64,000 bases of DNA from Nageia nagi (Eukaryota > Pinophyta). The notes under the pieces were generated by a model. The model did no database searches. It had not been told where the DNA came from and worked only from the letters and a program-made list of their open reading frames with translations. This document shows, one piece after another, positions 45,637 through 58,244 of the stretch; the stretch's first letter is position 1, and each line of letters opens with the position of its first letter. The position numbers and the translations under genes are program-made. The stretch lies in NCBI GenBank assembly GCA_050084985.1, contig JBITNC010000002.1:15686001-15750000 (forward strand). The letters run 5' to 3'.

Positions 45637-46093
45637 TAAAGAACCAACCAATTTATACACATAAAATTGTAAAATTACTTAAAAACCTTATAAATTTAAT
45701 ATAGAAAATTTACATAAATTTAATTTTTATTACAAAATGTAGCAGTACTATCTTGATATACTCAATGAGAGTAAATGAGATTGAAAACATCAAACTTCAC
45801 CATACGAAACAACAAATTTGACCCTTAGGGCACAAGTTCTTGGTTAGAGATGGCCAAGTATGGATCTAATTATGAAACAAAAATTTTCCAGCAGTGGAAA
45901 TGGCCTCACATAAGCATGTTTGAACTTCCAATAGCACAAAATTTCCCTTTTAGGCTGGTTGATGTCATATTTGGGAAATGAATTTCTTTAATACAAACAA
46001 AAAATGCAGCAATAGATGATCTGTTGTTCATATCTGATTACTGCCAATCCCTTCCTCAATTTAACAGAGTAGCATAAGTAAAAATCTTAAATG
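45637..46093 (-). repeat. Right (5') LTR of the outer element, first part
   Basis: Matches the left LTR from its start to the point where element 4 inserted. It contains about 100 bp absent from the left copy. Confidence 0.75.
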
Positions 46094-46595
46094 TGTTGGA
46101 ATGTATAATTCATTATTATAAAGGTTATGTAATAATCATCCATGTAAGTTCACTAATACTTAAGGGTATCATTTGATACCTTAAGTATTTAAGTGAATAT
46201 GATAATGTAACTTATCTTACACTCCATGTCACAAACATGCCCCTCGGGTAAAAGGATGTGCATGTCATGATTTTGTACATTGGATAAAAGGGTGATCCAA
46301 AGAGGGATTTTGGCCTATAAATAGAAGACTTCCTCTTTGTGATTACATACCAATTTTTGGAGTAAAATTATGCTAGATGATAGTGTTTAGGAGTTGATAT
46401 TAGGAGGATTATAAGAGAGTTGTATTTGTGATTGAAGCAAAGATCTAGTTAGTGGATGTACTTCTAGTTGGAGGAACCACTTACATCTTGTGTTATCTTT
46501 GTGAGATTACTTTGTGTGATAGTTATATATGAATTGAGAGCTTTCATGTGATCTTGGTAGTTTAAGATTGTTCATGTTATAGTTCAATTCTCTCA
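46094..46595 (+). repeat. 5' LTR of element 4
   Basis: TGTTGGAATG to TTCTCTCA. The U3 palindrome is at 46151-46195 and the TATA box at 46315-46324. Confidence 0.92.
46315..46324 (+). promoter_or_regulatory. TATA box in the 5' LTR of element 4
   Basis: CTATAAATAG about 220 nt into the LTR, downstream of the palindrome. Confidence 0.7.
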
Positions 46596-46597
46596 TT

Positions 46598-46609
46598 TGG
46601 TATCAGAGC
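46598..46609 (+). other. Primer-binding site of element 4
   Basis: TGGTATCAGAGC, complement of initiator tRNA-Met, two bases after the LTR. Confidence 0.92.
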
Positions 46610-47169
46610 TCCTTGGAAACTTCTCTTCACATCTTTGATGTGAAAGCCCTTCTTCATTCTTCAACTTACTCTTCAATGTGAGGTAAATCAAGAGAAGATA
46701 TAATGTCTATTTTTTTTAGGCATATTTTGCTAATGATACTAACATATTTTGAATCATGTGTTAGCTAATTTATTTTTGCAAAATTTGGCTAAAAATAGTA
46801 ATATGATGCATTTTTTTTACTAACCTCTAATGAGCATATTGTGAATTGAGATTAGTATATAAAAATTGCATTTTTTTTAACTCTCTAAACCATTTATTGA
46901 TTTTTAAAAAAAAATTGCTCTCATTTTTTTTTAAGAAGTTTGTCTTTACACTTAATTTATTTTGAGAGCACTATTTTTAAAAAAATAAATAAATATATAC
47001 ATTTTTTTTTATTACATTAATACAAAAAATAGAGAAGAAAACAGTTTATTATTTTTAACAAATATATACTTTTTTATTACATTCATGAAAAAAAAAGAAA
47101 GAAAGAGTTTATTATTTCTAACAAATATATAAACATATATATATATGTTTTTGATAAAGTACAAAAAAA

Positions 47170-47900
47170 AAAAAAAATTAGCTAGCGGCATTTTTTGGTC
47201 ATCGCGAAGGGAGTTTGAAACCCTTTTCCTCCTTTGACCTGGCCTCTTGCACTTCCATTGCACCACAGATCCTACAGCTCCACTCGATTTTTTTTAGTTA
47301 TTGGTAGTTCGTATGGTGGCTTGCTTTTTCATGTGCATAATACCTTACCCTCGCGTTCGATCCTCCCTCCAGCTGTCTCTCCGCCATGAACTCTCTTCTC
47401 CCACCTCACCAGCCCTCGTGGCTGTACTCCTGCTCATTTCAATGCCAACTAAGTAGTACGCATCAAAGGGGATCTTCTATTTTTTTGTTTATTGTTCCTC
47501 CTCGCTAGGACCTGATGGCCTGTTCGTCGCCCCTCCTCTTACGACCTTTCAACCGCTCGTTGCTCCTCCCATGATTGGCGGCCCTCTCCTCCGTCACGAC
47601 CTTTCCTGGTCACCCTCTACTTTGCGTGGTTGCAATTTTTTAACTCCCTTCATCTGTGTGATGCTTTCCCTCTTCCTTACCTTTTTTTTCTCTTTCTTCT
47701 AGCTTAAGTTCATCATGATATACTTCCCTCTATCATGCAAGTCTTGGTCTCTTTAATGAGCTTGCCTTATTGCATAGAGTGAGAATTCAAAAAAAGGCCA
47801 TTAAATTTGGTTGGATAGAATTTAATGCAATTGGGTAGAGTGTGGACTTTCTCTGCCTCCTTAAATTGCATAAAGTGGAGTGTAGTTTAACTTCTCTTTT
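47170..47900 (+). other. GC-rich distal leader segment of element 4
   Basis: A C/T-rich stretch with much higher GC than its surroundings, not matched in the other elements. Translation gives Pro/Ser/Leu-rich text with stops and no recognised domain. It sits in the same leader position as the host-like pieces of elements 1 and 2. Confidence 0.55.
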
Positions 47901-48599
47901 TTTTTTTTTTTCAGAGAATGTGGTTAAGTAAATATTTTTTTTTTACTTGGAGAAATATTTAAATTAGTATGACAAATTATTAATTCTTTTTACTTAGTCA
48001 ACATTATCTTGAAGTTGTAAGGTAATTTTTAAGAGGAATATATTATCTAGGAAGAAAAGTTTTAAATTGCAATTTACTTTGGTAAAATTTTTAAATTTGC
48101 AAATTATGATATTAACATTTTTGTTGTGTTAATTTTTTTTACTAAGGTAATTTCTTTAAGGAGGGAGACATCTTAAAAATCATTTTTTTAAGTAAACAAG
48201 GGGGAATTTTTAGTGTTTATTTAAAATGGATGCATGTCTAAGTTTTTACCTCTATTAACATTTTTTTATTAAGTTATCAAATGATCTTGTGCATATTTGA
48301 TACATGCTTAAAACTTAATATTATAGGACTTAGATTTTTTAAGTCGATGATGCATGCTTAATACTTTACATCTTAAGTCATGATGCAATTTACCTCCTTA
48401 TGCAAGAATGGACTTATGCAAAACTAGGAATGATGTAAAGGTGTCCTTTAAGAGTTGGTAAACAAAACCTATTAGACACTTAGGTTTCAAAATTTTAAAT
48501 AGATGATGCTTTATTTATGCTCTTTACTTCATGTTTCATTTTTTTACTTCATTTGCTTATGCAAATAAAAATGCAAACATTGATATGAGCAATCCTCTA

Positions 48600-49075
48600 A
48601 CATGAACACATCTGCACATACATTTTGCAACATGACTTATTTAAGGAGCCATGAGGTGAGGATAGGCAAACTGGAGCCTTTAAGTTCGATGATTCAAATG
48701 GTGAAAAGTTCATACTTCTCAATTGCCCCTAAATCTTCTATTGGTCTGGATATAACTCCAATAGATGGACAAACATGTGTGTAGTGATACCATATGTCCG
48801 CACGTCCATTCAAAGATTATCTTAATAATCTAGGAGGAACACTTGAAATCTAATCAAGATTAATAATTTGGTCGATTCGATAAACATCATAACCTTGAAA
48901 AATAGTAGGTACTTCTCCTTGTGAGAAAGTATAAAATTGACCAAAACGAACTGGTTGAAGATTGGTAGTACTTAGGCTCCTTTTGTGTGGGCATCCATGT
49001 GAAGGCCTAATTTTAGATAAGAAAATAAGTCTCAATAATGTCACTCTACATTTTTCGATTCTTGAGATGAGAAAT
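48600..49075 (+). other. Conserved leader block of element 4
   Basis: Counterpart (inverted) of 10330-10810, with AGTGATACCATATGTCCGCA, TAGTAGGTACTTCTCCTTG and CATGTGAAGGCCTAATT. It is better preserved than the element's coding regions appear to be. Confidence 0.72.
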
Positions 49076-49246
49076 GTATTTGGGTACATGGATTATTATT
49101 TGAGTTGTAAAATATTTACACTAGTGAAATAAATCATGCATATCTTTTATGCTAAAATTAACATGTATTATTTACTTGGTTAAAAATTAACATACAGTGT
49201 TGTTTATTGAACCACGTGTCTTTTATTTCACAATTTTGCGTAGCAA

Positions 49247-49830
49247 ATGGGAGACTCCTTTTTTTACCCAATCACATTCTCGTTGGTTCCAATTTTTGAG
49301 ATTTGGGAACCATGGATGAAAATTGAATTGCAAGTAAAGAAGCTTTAGAAATAGTGATGAAAAACTTGTACTTCCTATAGATGAGAATGCATTAGAAGCT
49401 TACAACATGAAGAATGAGCTGGTAATTTATTGTGCAATTTCAGATGATGTGCTCTTGATGATTTTCTTTTTAACTCGATAAAGGAAGCTTGGGATAAGCT
49501 TAAGCAAATCTACCTTGGTTCAAATTTTTTTTAAGAAAGTTTACCATTCTCTAAATGTTGTTTCAATCTCATCAAAAGAAAAATAAAAATATTACCATAA
49601 TCATTGACCTTAAGATCCAACTTGTTGCTTGTGGGTGCAGTTAGATCAATGATGTGTTCATGGTCTTCATCATTCTTTAATGCTTTTTTTCAAAGTTTAA
49701 AAACTTTGTAATAGTTATGGAAACAAAGTTTGATGATGAAAAAGAAGTTTTCTCTCTTGAGAACCTTTCTAGACACCTTTTTGAAGCATGAGAAAACTCT
49801 TATCCATGATTAACTCTTTTCCATTTAATT
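49247..49830 (+). pseudogene. Decayed gag of element 4, zinc knuckle deleted
   Basis: The ATG at 49247 matches the family start. Recognisable pieces include EIWEPWMKIELQ, AWDKLKQIYLGSN and a HEKT-like end near 49790. The text then jumps to the protease region (about 49850), so several hundred bases with the Asn/Lys linker and CCHC knuckle are missing. Confidence 0.8.
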
Positions 49831-49839
49831 AGATTATTA

Positions 49840-51160
49840 ATTTCAGATGCACTAATCATCTATGCTTTGAAAAGGAAAAGTTTGAGAACTTTCACAAGTA
49901 TAAGATGCGGTTATGATAGGTGATATCTCTACCCTTAAATTTTAAGAAATTAGGAGTGTGTTGATTCACAAGAAGGTTCTTGATAATATTCTCTTTATTC
50001 TTAAACTTAAGATAAACCTTATTTTTATGATTCAAGTTGCTAGAAAAGAGTATTCATTTGAGTTTAACTCTCTATCATGATGTATAAAATTTGGACTTAC
50101 CATGTTGGTTAAAGGGTCAATGAAAGATGATCTATATATTGTAGATTAAGTTTCATCAAAGATGTGTCTTGGTACAAGTGTGTGTTCAAGAAGTAATCTT
50201 TGGCACCAACATTTAGGGTACCTTAACTACAAGGATATTCAAGTTATAAAAGACCAATAATTTATGAAAGGTTTACCTTCAATTTCTCCTTAGTTTGGTC
50301 TATGCAAGAAGTGCATTCTTGGCAAGATGCATAGATAAAAGTTTGAAAAATATAAGGTAATAAGAGCATCTCAACCTATTCAATTTATGCATTCAGATTT
50401 GATGGGTCCATTTCAAACTGAGTTGCTTGGAGGAGCATCTTACATCTTAACCTTTTTTGATGATTTTAGTAGGATGACCTTTCGGTATCTACTTGAGCAT
50501 AAGGATCAAAACTTTGAGAGTTTTAAGATTTTTAAGAGCTTAGTTGAAAATTAAACTAACCTTAAAATCAAGATGTTGAAATTAGATAATATGGGAGAAT
50601 ATAACAATAATGAGTTTAATGAGTATTATGTTAAGTATAGAATCAAGAGGTAGTTTACAATTCCATACACTCCTCAGTAGAATGGTGTTGTTAAAAAAAA
50701 TAGAATAATTATGAAGATGGCTAGATGCATGTTAGGTAATCTTCTTAAATTATTAAGAGGTAAAGCTGTGAGCACTACTAATTACACCTTGAATTGATGT
50801 CTCACAAAAATCATTCAAGATAAAATTCCCTTTGAGGCATGGTTAGAAAGAAAGCCTAACATTTTTCACCTTAGGGTGTTTGGTTATGAAGCATTCTCCT
50901 ACATTATTTTTGTAAAAAGGAAAAAGTTAGATAAAAGAGTTGAAAAGTGCATCTTTGTGGGCTATGATAGTCAACTTAGAGGCTATCAGCTCTAGTCTCC
51001 ATCCTATAAAGCAATGTTCATTTCAAGGGATGTAAAGTTCAATGAACTTCTTAAAAATTTTACTTCTAATGAGGATGTTGATGACTCAAAGGACTCTTCA
51101 ATTACTCCTAGCTAGTTAGATATTGATGTAGATAAGTCATCTTAAAAACAAAATTCTCCA
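49840..51160 (+). pseudogene. Decayed protease end and integrase of element 4
   Basis: The protease relic SDALIIYAL-like text is followed by integrase pieces: HSDLMGPFQTELLGGASYIL, a damaged DNMGEY box, FTIPYTPQ, LRVFGYEAFSYI and IFVGYDSQLRGY. Stops are frequent and the second catalytic box is altered. Confidence 0.82.
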
Positions 51161-51199
51161 ACACAAAAGGTAAAAAGGAGCATGACCTTGAATAAATCC

Positions 51200-52770
51200 T
51201 TATTTTTTCAAGATTGATAATAAGCATGAGCCTTTAGCTTTCAAAGAAGCTTCTAAGCATGAGTGTTGGATGGAAGCCATGAAAATGGAGTATGAGATGC
51301 TTATAAAAAATAAAACTTGGAATTTAGTTCCTTATCCCAATGAAAAGAATGTGATTGATAGTAAGTGCATCGATCAGGTCAAGTTTAATTCAGTTGGAGA
51401 TGTTGAGAAATACAAGGTAAAGTTAGTAGCCAAAGGTTTTGCTCATAAATATGATGTATATTATGAGAAAATCTTTGCTCCCATGGCAAACATGCCTACT
51501 ATAAGGATTATTTTTGCTCTTTCTATAGCTCAAAGATGAAACATTTTTCAACTTGATATCAAAAGTGCATTTTTCAATGGTGACTTAGATGTGAAAATTT
51601 TCATGAATCAACTAGAAGGGTTTATTGTGGAAGGTAAAGAGTCCTTAGTGTGCAAGCTAAAAAGTCATTGTATGGACTTAAACAAGCACCTAGAGTGTGG
51701 TACAAAATAATTTTAGGGTACTTTGTAGATATTAGTTTCTCTAAATATTTTTCTAACTCCGATGTATATGTGCTCAATGAAGGGAAAGATGTGGTCTTGA
51801 TTCTCTTTTATGTGGATGATCTTTTGATAACTAAGAATAATGATAAAATCATTTAAGAGTGCATATCCAAACTTAAAGCAACATTTGAAATGATTGATCT
51901 TAGTCTCTTGCACTACTATCTTAGAATGTAAGTGTATTGATATGAAGATTGTGTTTATCTCAATCAATCTAAGTATATATCAAATATCTTATAGAAATTT
52001 GGAATGGAGGAGTGTAGATATGCTTCGATCCTAGTATCTTCTGGAATCATTATTTCTTTAAGCTCTAAATCTTAGCTAATGCTATAACTTATAGGTAATT
52101 AATTGGTATTCTTTTGTATTTGACTATATCCAGGCTAGATATTACCTTTGTAGTGAATATGATGGTATGATTCATGTAAAAATCTTATGTTGAGCATATC
52201 AATATTGTTAAGCAAATCTTGAGGTATGTTGTAGGGACTAAGGATCTTGCTCTCAAGTATTTTAAGTTGCCCTCATTTGTTCTCTTTAGCTTCTTAGATT
52301 TTAACTATGGAAGAGATAGAGATGATAGAAAATCAACCTTTATGTATGTGTTTAGCATTGGTTCAGGTGTTATCTTTTGGGCTTCTAAGAAGTAGCATAC
52401 TATTTCTATTTCCACCATAAAAGTTGAATATTATGCCATGTTTGTTATAGCCTAGGAAGCCATTTAGCTAAGGCATCTTTTAGAAGAAATTGGGTATGAG
52501 CAAGGTGGCTCATATTTGATTTTTTTAGATAATCAATCAACTATTTTCTTGGTTAAGAATCCTATGTTCCATTAAAGAACAAAATATATGGAAATCCATG
52601 CCCATTTTATCAAGGAGAAGGTTCTTGATGGCATCATACACTTAGAGTATTATCCATCCACCTTGAACTCTACTGATTTATTCACCAAGCCCCTCCTAAA
52701 ATCTCTATTTCGTAAGCTTAGAGATGTTATTATATTGATGAAGTTGCTTTCAAAGGAGAGTGAAGTTTGA
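51200..52770 (+). pseudogene. Decayed RT-RNase H of element 4
   Basis: Pieces include [40 protein letters not shown], an intact FYVDDLLIT, a damaged RNase H and the terminal STDLFTKPLLK. Several stops and frameshifts break the frame. Confidence 0.88.
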
Positions 52771-52859
52771 ATTCTTATGTTGAATTCATGTTTATGATGA
52801 CAACTTCACCCCTAGGAGGATTTTGTGTTGTATAATGTTGATTTTGTTGTACACCTTCA

Positions 52860-53580
52860 TGGTAAGTTTGCTCTATGTGAGGAACTTGTACAAAATTTTA
52901 TAAGCAAAAATATTAACCAATCTAGCATTGTTCAGTTATCCATATGTGAGGAACTCTTATGTGTCATTTGTTACTATTCAGTTATCCATATGTGAAGAAC
53001 TCATATGTGCATGTTCTATTTTGGTTAATCTAGCACTGTTCAGTTATCCATATGTGAGGAACTCTTATGTGTCATTTGGCACTATTTAATTATCCATATA
53101 TGAGTAACTCGTATATGTATGCTCTATTTTGGTCAATATAGCATTGTTCAATTATCCATATGTGAGGAACTCTTATGTGTCATTTAGCATTGTTCAGTTA
53201 TCCATATGTGAGAAACTCATATGTGCATGCTCTATTTTGATCAATCTAGCACTGTTCAGTTATCCATATGTGAGGAACTCTTATGTGTCATTTGGCACTG
53301 TTTAGTTATCTATATGTGAGGAACTTAAATGTGCATGCTCTATTTTGGTCAATATAGCACTGTTCAATTATCCATATGTGAGGAACTCTTATGTGTCATT
53401 TGGCATTGTTCAGTTATCCATATGTGAGGAACTCGTATGTGCATACTCTATTTTGATTTATCACTATTCAGTTATTCATGTGTGAAAAACTCTTATGTGT
53501 CTTTTAGCACTATTTAGTTATCCATATGTGAGGAACTCATATGTGCATGCTCTATTTTGTAATGATAATCAACATATGTT
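52860..53580 (+). repeat. Minisatellite of element 4, about 12 units
   Basis: Units around CAGTTATCCATATGTGAGGA followed by ACTC; I count about twelve. Shorter units (about 46 bp, ending TCATTTGGCACT) alternate with longer ones (about 60 bp, with GCATGCTCTATTTTGGTCAA), giving a higher-order period near 105-110 bp. It lies between pol and the PPT, like the arrays in elements 1-3. Confidence 0.93.
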
Positions 53581-54019
53581 TTATATATAGCACGTGATTA
53601 TGAGTATTTGGCATGGTATCTTCATGATGACTTATAGTGCACCATTGATCAGTTCATGATGGTATTTGTGTGATTCATCTATCCTTATTGATATGAATAT
53701 GATGCATCTAACTAATCTTATTATTTGAGCTGCTTATGACTTGCAAGTTTCTTTGAGATTACAGGTTTCTTACCTCAAGTATGCAAGCTTTTAGAGACTC
53801 TTCATGACTTCCAGTTGGATGACTACTTCATGTACATTGAAATCGATTGTAGTTAATGATTGTATTTGGTAAAGTAGTGAGTCTCAAACTAGATCTTTTT
53901 TACTTCATAAATATGTAAAAAGTTATCATCTCTATTGTATCTATTTGAATGAGAACTCTCTTACTTTCTCTTCTTCTTCTCTGTTATTCATTCTATTCCA
54001 ATATTGCATTAAGGGGAAG

Positions 54020-54519
54020 TGTTGGAATGTTTAATGAATTATTGTAAAAGTTATTAATAATCTTCCATATAAGTTCACTAATACTCAAGGGTATCATTTG
54101 ATACCTTAAGTATTTAAGTGAATATGATAATAAAACTTATCCTACACTCCATGTCATGAGCAGGCCCCTTGGGTAAAAAGATGTGCATGTCATGCTTTTG
54201 TACATTAGATAAAAGAGTGATCCAAAGAAGGATTTTGGCCTATAAATAGAAGCTCACTCTTTGTGATTACATACCAATTTTTGGAGTAAAGTTGTGCTAG
54301 AGGATAGTGTTTAGGAGTTGATATTAGAAGGATTGTAAGAGAATTTTATTTGTGATTGAAGCAAAGATCTAGTTAGTGGATGTACTCCTAGGTGAAGGAA
54401 CCACTTACATCTTATGTTATCTTTGTGAGATTGCTTTGTGTGATAGTTAGATGTGAATTGCAAGTTTTCATGTGATCTTGGTAGTTTAGGATTATTTATG
54501 TTATAGTCCAATTTTTTCA
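54020..54519 (+). repeat. 3' LTR of element 4
   Basis: Preceded by PPT AAGGGGAAG (54011-54019). Ends TGTTGGAATG and ATTTTTTCA. Palindrome at 54076-54120. Confidence 0.92.
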
Positions 54520-55012
54520 AGATGGTTTTGTCTCTAGATGGATATTCAACTCAATCTCTCAAGCCTCTAATGGTGTGATCCAAAGGGAACCCTAAAACCT
54601 CTTGCAAAATACAAGAGCCCAAATAACTTGTTGGTCACAATAATATTCTCTCAAATGAAAATAATAATCCAATATTCTAGCCTTACAAAATGAGATCCCA
54701 ATTTTTTTATGATACATCAATGATAGATTAGATCTTGTCCATTGATCTTCATGAAGGGTTAAGATTAGATCTCATCAAAACATATTTAATCCAATCATTC
54801 ACATTAATCCTTATAAAAAATATCATCATGTGTACCACATGTGCCAAACCATCCTTAAAGACTCCAACTTTGCAATATAAACACTTAATCTTGCCTCCTA
54901 AGCCCCAATGTTGCACTTGTAGGCTTCATTTCTCCCTTTACTAGCCAACATTGCCTCTTGGGATTAATATTTTTGATCTTGGCATCCTCACATGGACTGC
55001 CAAGTCAAATTG
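54520..55012 (-). repeat. Right LTR of the outer element, second part
   Basis: Continues the alignment with 34300-34779 immediately after element 4. Ends near AAGTCAAATTG, before the candidate target duplication ATGAG. Confidence 0.72.
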
Positions 55013-56499
55013 ATGAGTCGACATCCTAAACAATTGACATCTTGATAATTTGGAAACCTGACGAATTAACAATTACCGACTCAAGAGACTTAATTATTTG
55101 AGATACTTGGTTATCTAAAAGAGCTTCAATGATGTGGTGATAATACTTAACAATTTAGCAAAATATCAACTACATCGCAACATTTTGGTAGCCAAAATTA
55201 ATCGATTTGGTAACCATTAACTAATAAAGAGCAACATATTGGTTATGAATCGACACTTGGCTAACTAATGAACATAATTGTTTGAAAAGGCCTGAAGAGA
55301 TATAAAGGGAGATTTAAGGCATTATTAAGGAGTGAGATAAGAAGAATCATCAGAGGGGAATAACATGACTATAACAAAGCATCCTTCAAGTGTCTAATGA
55401 CACGTAATGGGTGTGCCAATTGGAGCATAGATTATTATATTTTATATGTATATCACCCAACATACTGGAAAAATGTAATTGAATCCTCATTATTAATGAA
55501 AGTTGAGTACCCCCTTTTTATATGAAATTGATGATAATATTGTCATTATCATTTCTATATTTTTATTGGTTCATCTTCATTTGTAGGTCATGAATCCCCC
55601 TATTGATCGGTAATTTAGTGATCGTTAAAAATTAGTAGCAAAAAATATAATTATAGCCACCAATGAAAGTCAATAAAGCAACAATAAATCTTTCATTTGT
55701 AAGTTTGAGCTTCTTCAACAATGACTCATAGAGTGAGGATATGATAACCAATGTGGTAGTTTCTATGAAAGCCAACTTGACAAAGTGCATAAAGATTATG
55801 CACTTCAACAAAGATAGATATGAACTTATCAAGAATCATGGTGAAGACTTTTGTTAGGATGTGGTAAACCATAATCATTATGTAATTATTAGGTTTGTGA
55901 GGGATTCCAAAATTTTAAATGAAATGGATGATATTATAGGTCCAAGAGGGGGGGAACTGTGAGAAGAGATGTTGAACATTCCAATAGTTTAGACAACTAA
56001 AACTATAGGATTGTATTTTTTAACATTTAGATTTTTAAATTCAACAACTTTACCAATTTGAATTTTGTGAGTAGCTCATAGAACCATTTTACCAATGATG
56101 GAATGACAAGGATGAGGTCAAGGATTGGTAATAATGGAGGGTTGATTCAAGATATTATAGAAGGTATAAGCATATGTGGACCATACATATAGGTTAGTGA
56201 TAGAGCATAAGGAAGACTTAGGAAGAACAAGGTACAATAAGATCTTATTATTTTTCCTCAACATATTGATTATTTTCAAATTTTTCATAATAATATATTA
56301 TTTCTTCTTATTTCTTAGGAGATTATGATAAAGTTTTTATCTCTTTAGCCATAGAGGTATTATATTGTATAATAAAGCAAGTGAGTTTATGGAGGGTCTT
56401 GCATTCATTATTAAATTATGATTTAAGAGGGAAATGGCCATGGGGATGGAGGGGGGTGGGGTGTTGATGGTATAGGGAAGGACTCAATGGTAGTTGACC
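55013..56499. other. Spacer right of the nested stack
   Basis: AT-rich with no recognised gene. The minus strand toward 56350-56500 may be a further part of the LINE relic but is too broken to call. Confidence 0.45.
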
Positions 56500-56828
56500 A
56501 AATGTCTTTAGAGAAAAGATTCACTTGCAAGATGGGGCCTTGTATGTGGTGGAGGTTGGTGAGATATTTTTTAGAATTTTTGTGTAAATATGGTTGAGAT
56601 TATGGTTGAAGCGGATATGGGGGGTAGCAAGATGAAGAGAGAGAATGTGATTGGAGAGGTGTGTGGTAAGTGGAATGATAACAATGAGATAAGCATGATC
56701 AGATAGAGGTGGAGGATCAAAGATGTTGAAATCATCAATAGAAAAGGTGAAGGGTAGATCAACTAGAGCATAGTCGACCATACTAGTGCCACCAAAAAAA
56801 GAGAAACAAGTAGAATACCTATACAATT
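56500..56828 (-). pseudogene. LINE endonuclease remnant
   Basis: About 100 codons contain GGTSMVDYALVD and PPPLSDHAYLIVIIPL, resembling the C-terminal end of the endonuclease domain of plant L1-type LINEs (…IDY…, …SDH…). The piece is cut at 56828 by the LTR of element 2. The rest of the endonuclease would lie beyond that element, outside the window. No RT domain was identified. Confidence 0.5.
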
Positions 56829-57310
56829 TGAAGGATTTAAACTAGATCTAAATAAATCTTCAAGGAACAAGACTAGGAAACTCAATCATACACAAGATAA
56901 CACCATTCACATAAGATAACACAAGTGTAATGTGGTTCCTCCCTCCTTGGGAGTACATCCACAACTAGTATCTCAATTCTCAAGTATGCCCCTCTTACAA
57001 CTATTCTCTTCCTCTCCTACACAACTAGTAGAGTAATCTTACTCCAAAAACTTAGTTATGTTACAAGAGGAGAGGCCTTCTAATTATAGCTTTAGAGCAC
57101 CTCCCTAACCTCCCTTTAACCCAAGGGTAAGGTTAGGGTTACAATAAATGTATCACCTAACTTTAACCTACCAACTAACCACTTGGTAAAGTCAAAGTCT
57201 ACATATTAAAGAATTTAATTAATCTCTTAAGCTATCTACATACCCTTAAGTGATTAATTGAATTTATAAGGAGTTTAGATATTCACAATATTTCATTACA
57301 AATTCTAACA
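56829..57310 (-). repeat. 3' LTR of element 2
   Basis: Ends TGAAGG and TTCTAACA, followed by PPT CTCCCCCTTAATGC on the plus strand. Palindrome at 57213-57263. It aligns with both LTRs of element 1. Confidence 0.92.
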
Positions 57311-57806
57311 CTCCCCCTTAATGCAATATTGGGATAGAGCGTAGAAGAGAGAAGAGAGAGAGTAAGAGAGAGTTTTCCTCCATAGAGATACAAGTGGAGA
57401 TGAGAACTTTTACATATTTTGAGAATCTTTTTTTTTTTTTTTGAGAACTAGTATGAGACTCACTACATTACCATTTGACAAAAAATGGTTTACAATACAA
57501 TCATTAACCATAACTGGTTTCACTGTACATAGTAGTCGATCAACTTTAAGCTAACATGTGAGTCTCCATGAGCTTGCTTACACAAGGTGAGTAACCTGCA
57601 TTTCTGAAGAAGATCTTGTATGCTACAAGCAACTCATGAACAAAATTAGTTAGATGTATCATATATTCAAATAAGAGAATCAAATAATGCCATCTTATAA
57701 ATAACTGATCAATGGTGCACTATAAGTCATCACGAAGATGCCAAGCCATCACTCATATTCATCTATTGTATATAGACATGTGTTGATTTTTAATAGAGCA
57801 TAAAAA

Positions 57807-58198
57807 TTGTACAACAAGTTTCTCACGCAGAGCAAACTCACCACAGAGGTATAGAATGTACAACAAGTTCCTCACGTAGAGCGAACTTACCATGGAGGTA
57901 TATTAATTATATGCTCAAAAATTGTACAACAAGTTTCTCACGTAGAGAAAACTTACCACGAAGGTATAAAATGTACAATAAGTTTGTCACGTAGAGCAAA
58001 CTTACTATGGAGGTATAAAAATGTACAACAAGTTTATCACGCAGAGCAAACTTACCACAGAGGTATAGAATGTACAACAAGTTTGTCACGCAAAGCAAAC
58101 TTACCACGGAGGTATAAAATAATCAACACTATATAACAACAATTGTACAACAAGTTTGTCACACAGAGCAAACTTAACATGGAGGTATAGAATGTATA
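57807..58198 (-). repeat. Minisatellite of element 2, about 7 units
   Basis: Same unit type as in element 1 (CAGAGCAAACTTACCACAGA core), with fewer and more diverged copies. Confidence 0.9.
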
Positions 58199-58244
58199 AT
58201 CAAAAAGGCCTCTTAGAGGTGAAGTTGTCATCACTAACAAAAGT

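Larger units (their letters stand above)
46094..54519 (+). mobile_element. Copia element 4 (family B), decayed, inside the outer element's LTR
   Basis: 8.4 kb with LTRs 46094-46595 and 54020-54519, PBS TGGTATCAGAGC and PPT AAGGGGAAG. Flanks AAATG (46089-46093) and AGATG (54520-54524) form a 4-of-5 target duplication. The unbroken left LTR of the outer element confirms the empty site. All coding domains carry stops, and the gag zinc knuckle region is deleted. Confidence 0.92.
33935..55012 (-). mobile_element. Outer LTR element without pol, interrupted by two copia elements
   Basis: Related blocks at 33935-34779 and at 45637-46093 plus 54520-55012 form two LTRs. Removing elements 3 and 4 leaves an element of roughly 4.3 kb. 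A degenerate PBS-like TGGTACTAAAGC on the minus strand next to the right LTR (about 45622-45633), and a gag-like frame beginning near it, give the minus orientation. Candidate target duplication ATGAG is at 33930-33934 and 55013-55017. No RT, RNase H or integrase was found, so it was either mobilised in trans or has lost pol. No clear PPT was seen beside the left LTR. Confidence 0.72.

Noticed and set aside
57907-58240. Repetitive open frames with Leu/Val-rich units in the element 2 minisatellite
   Set aside because: They arise from translating a repeat whose unit is close to a multiple of three. No start context or counterpart is conserved in element 1.
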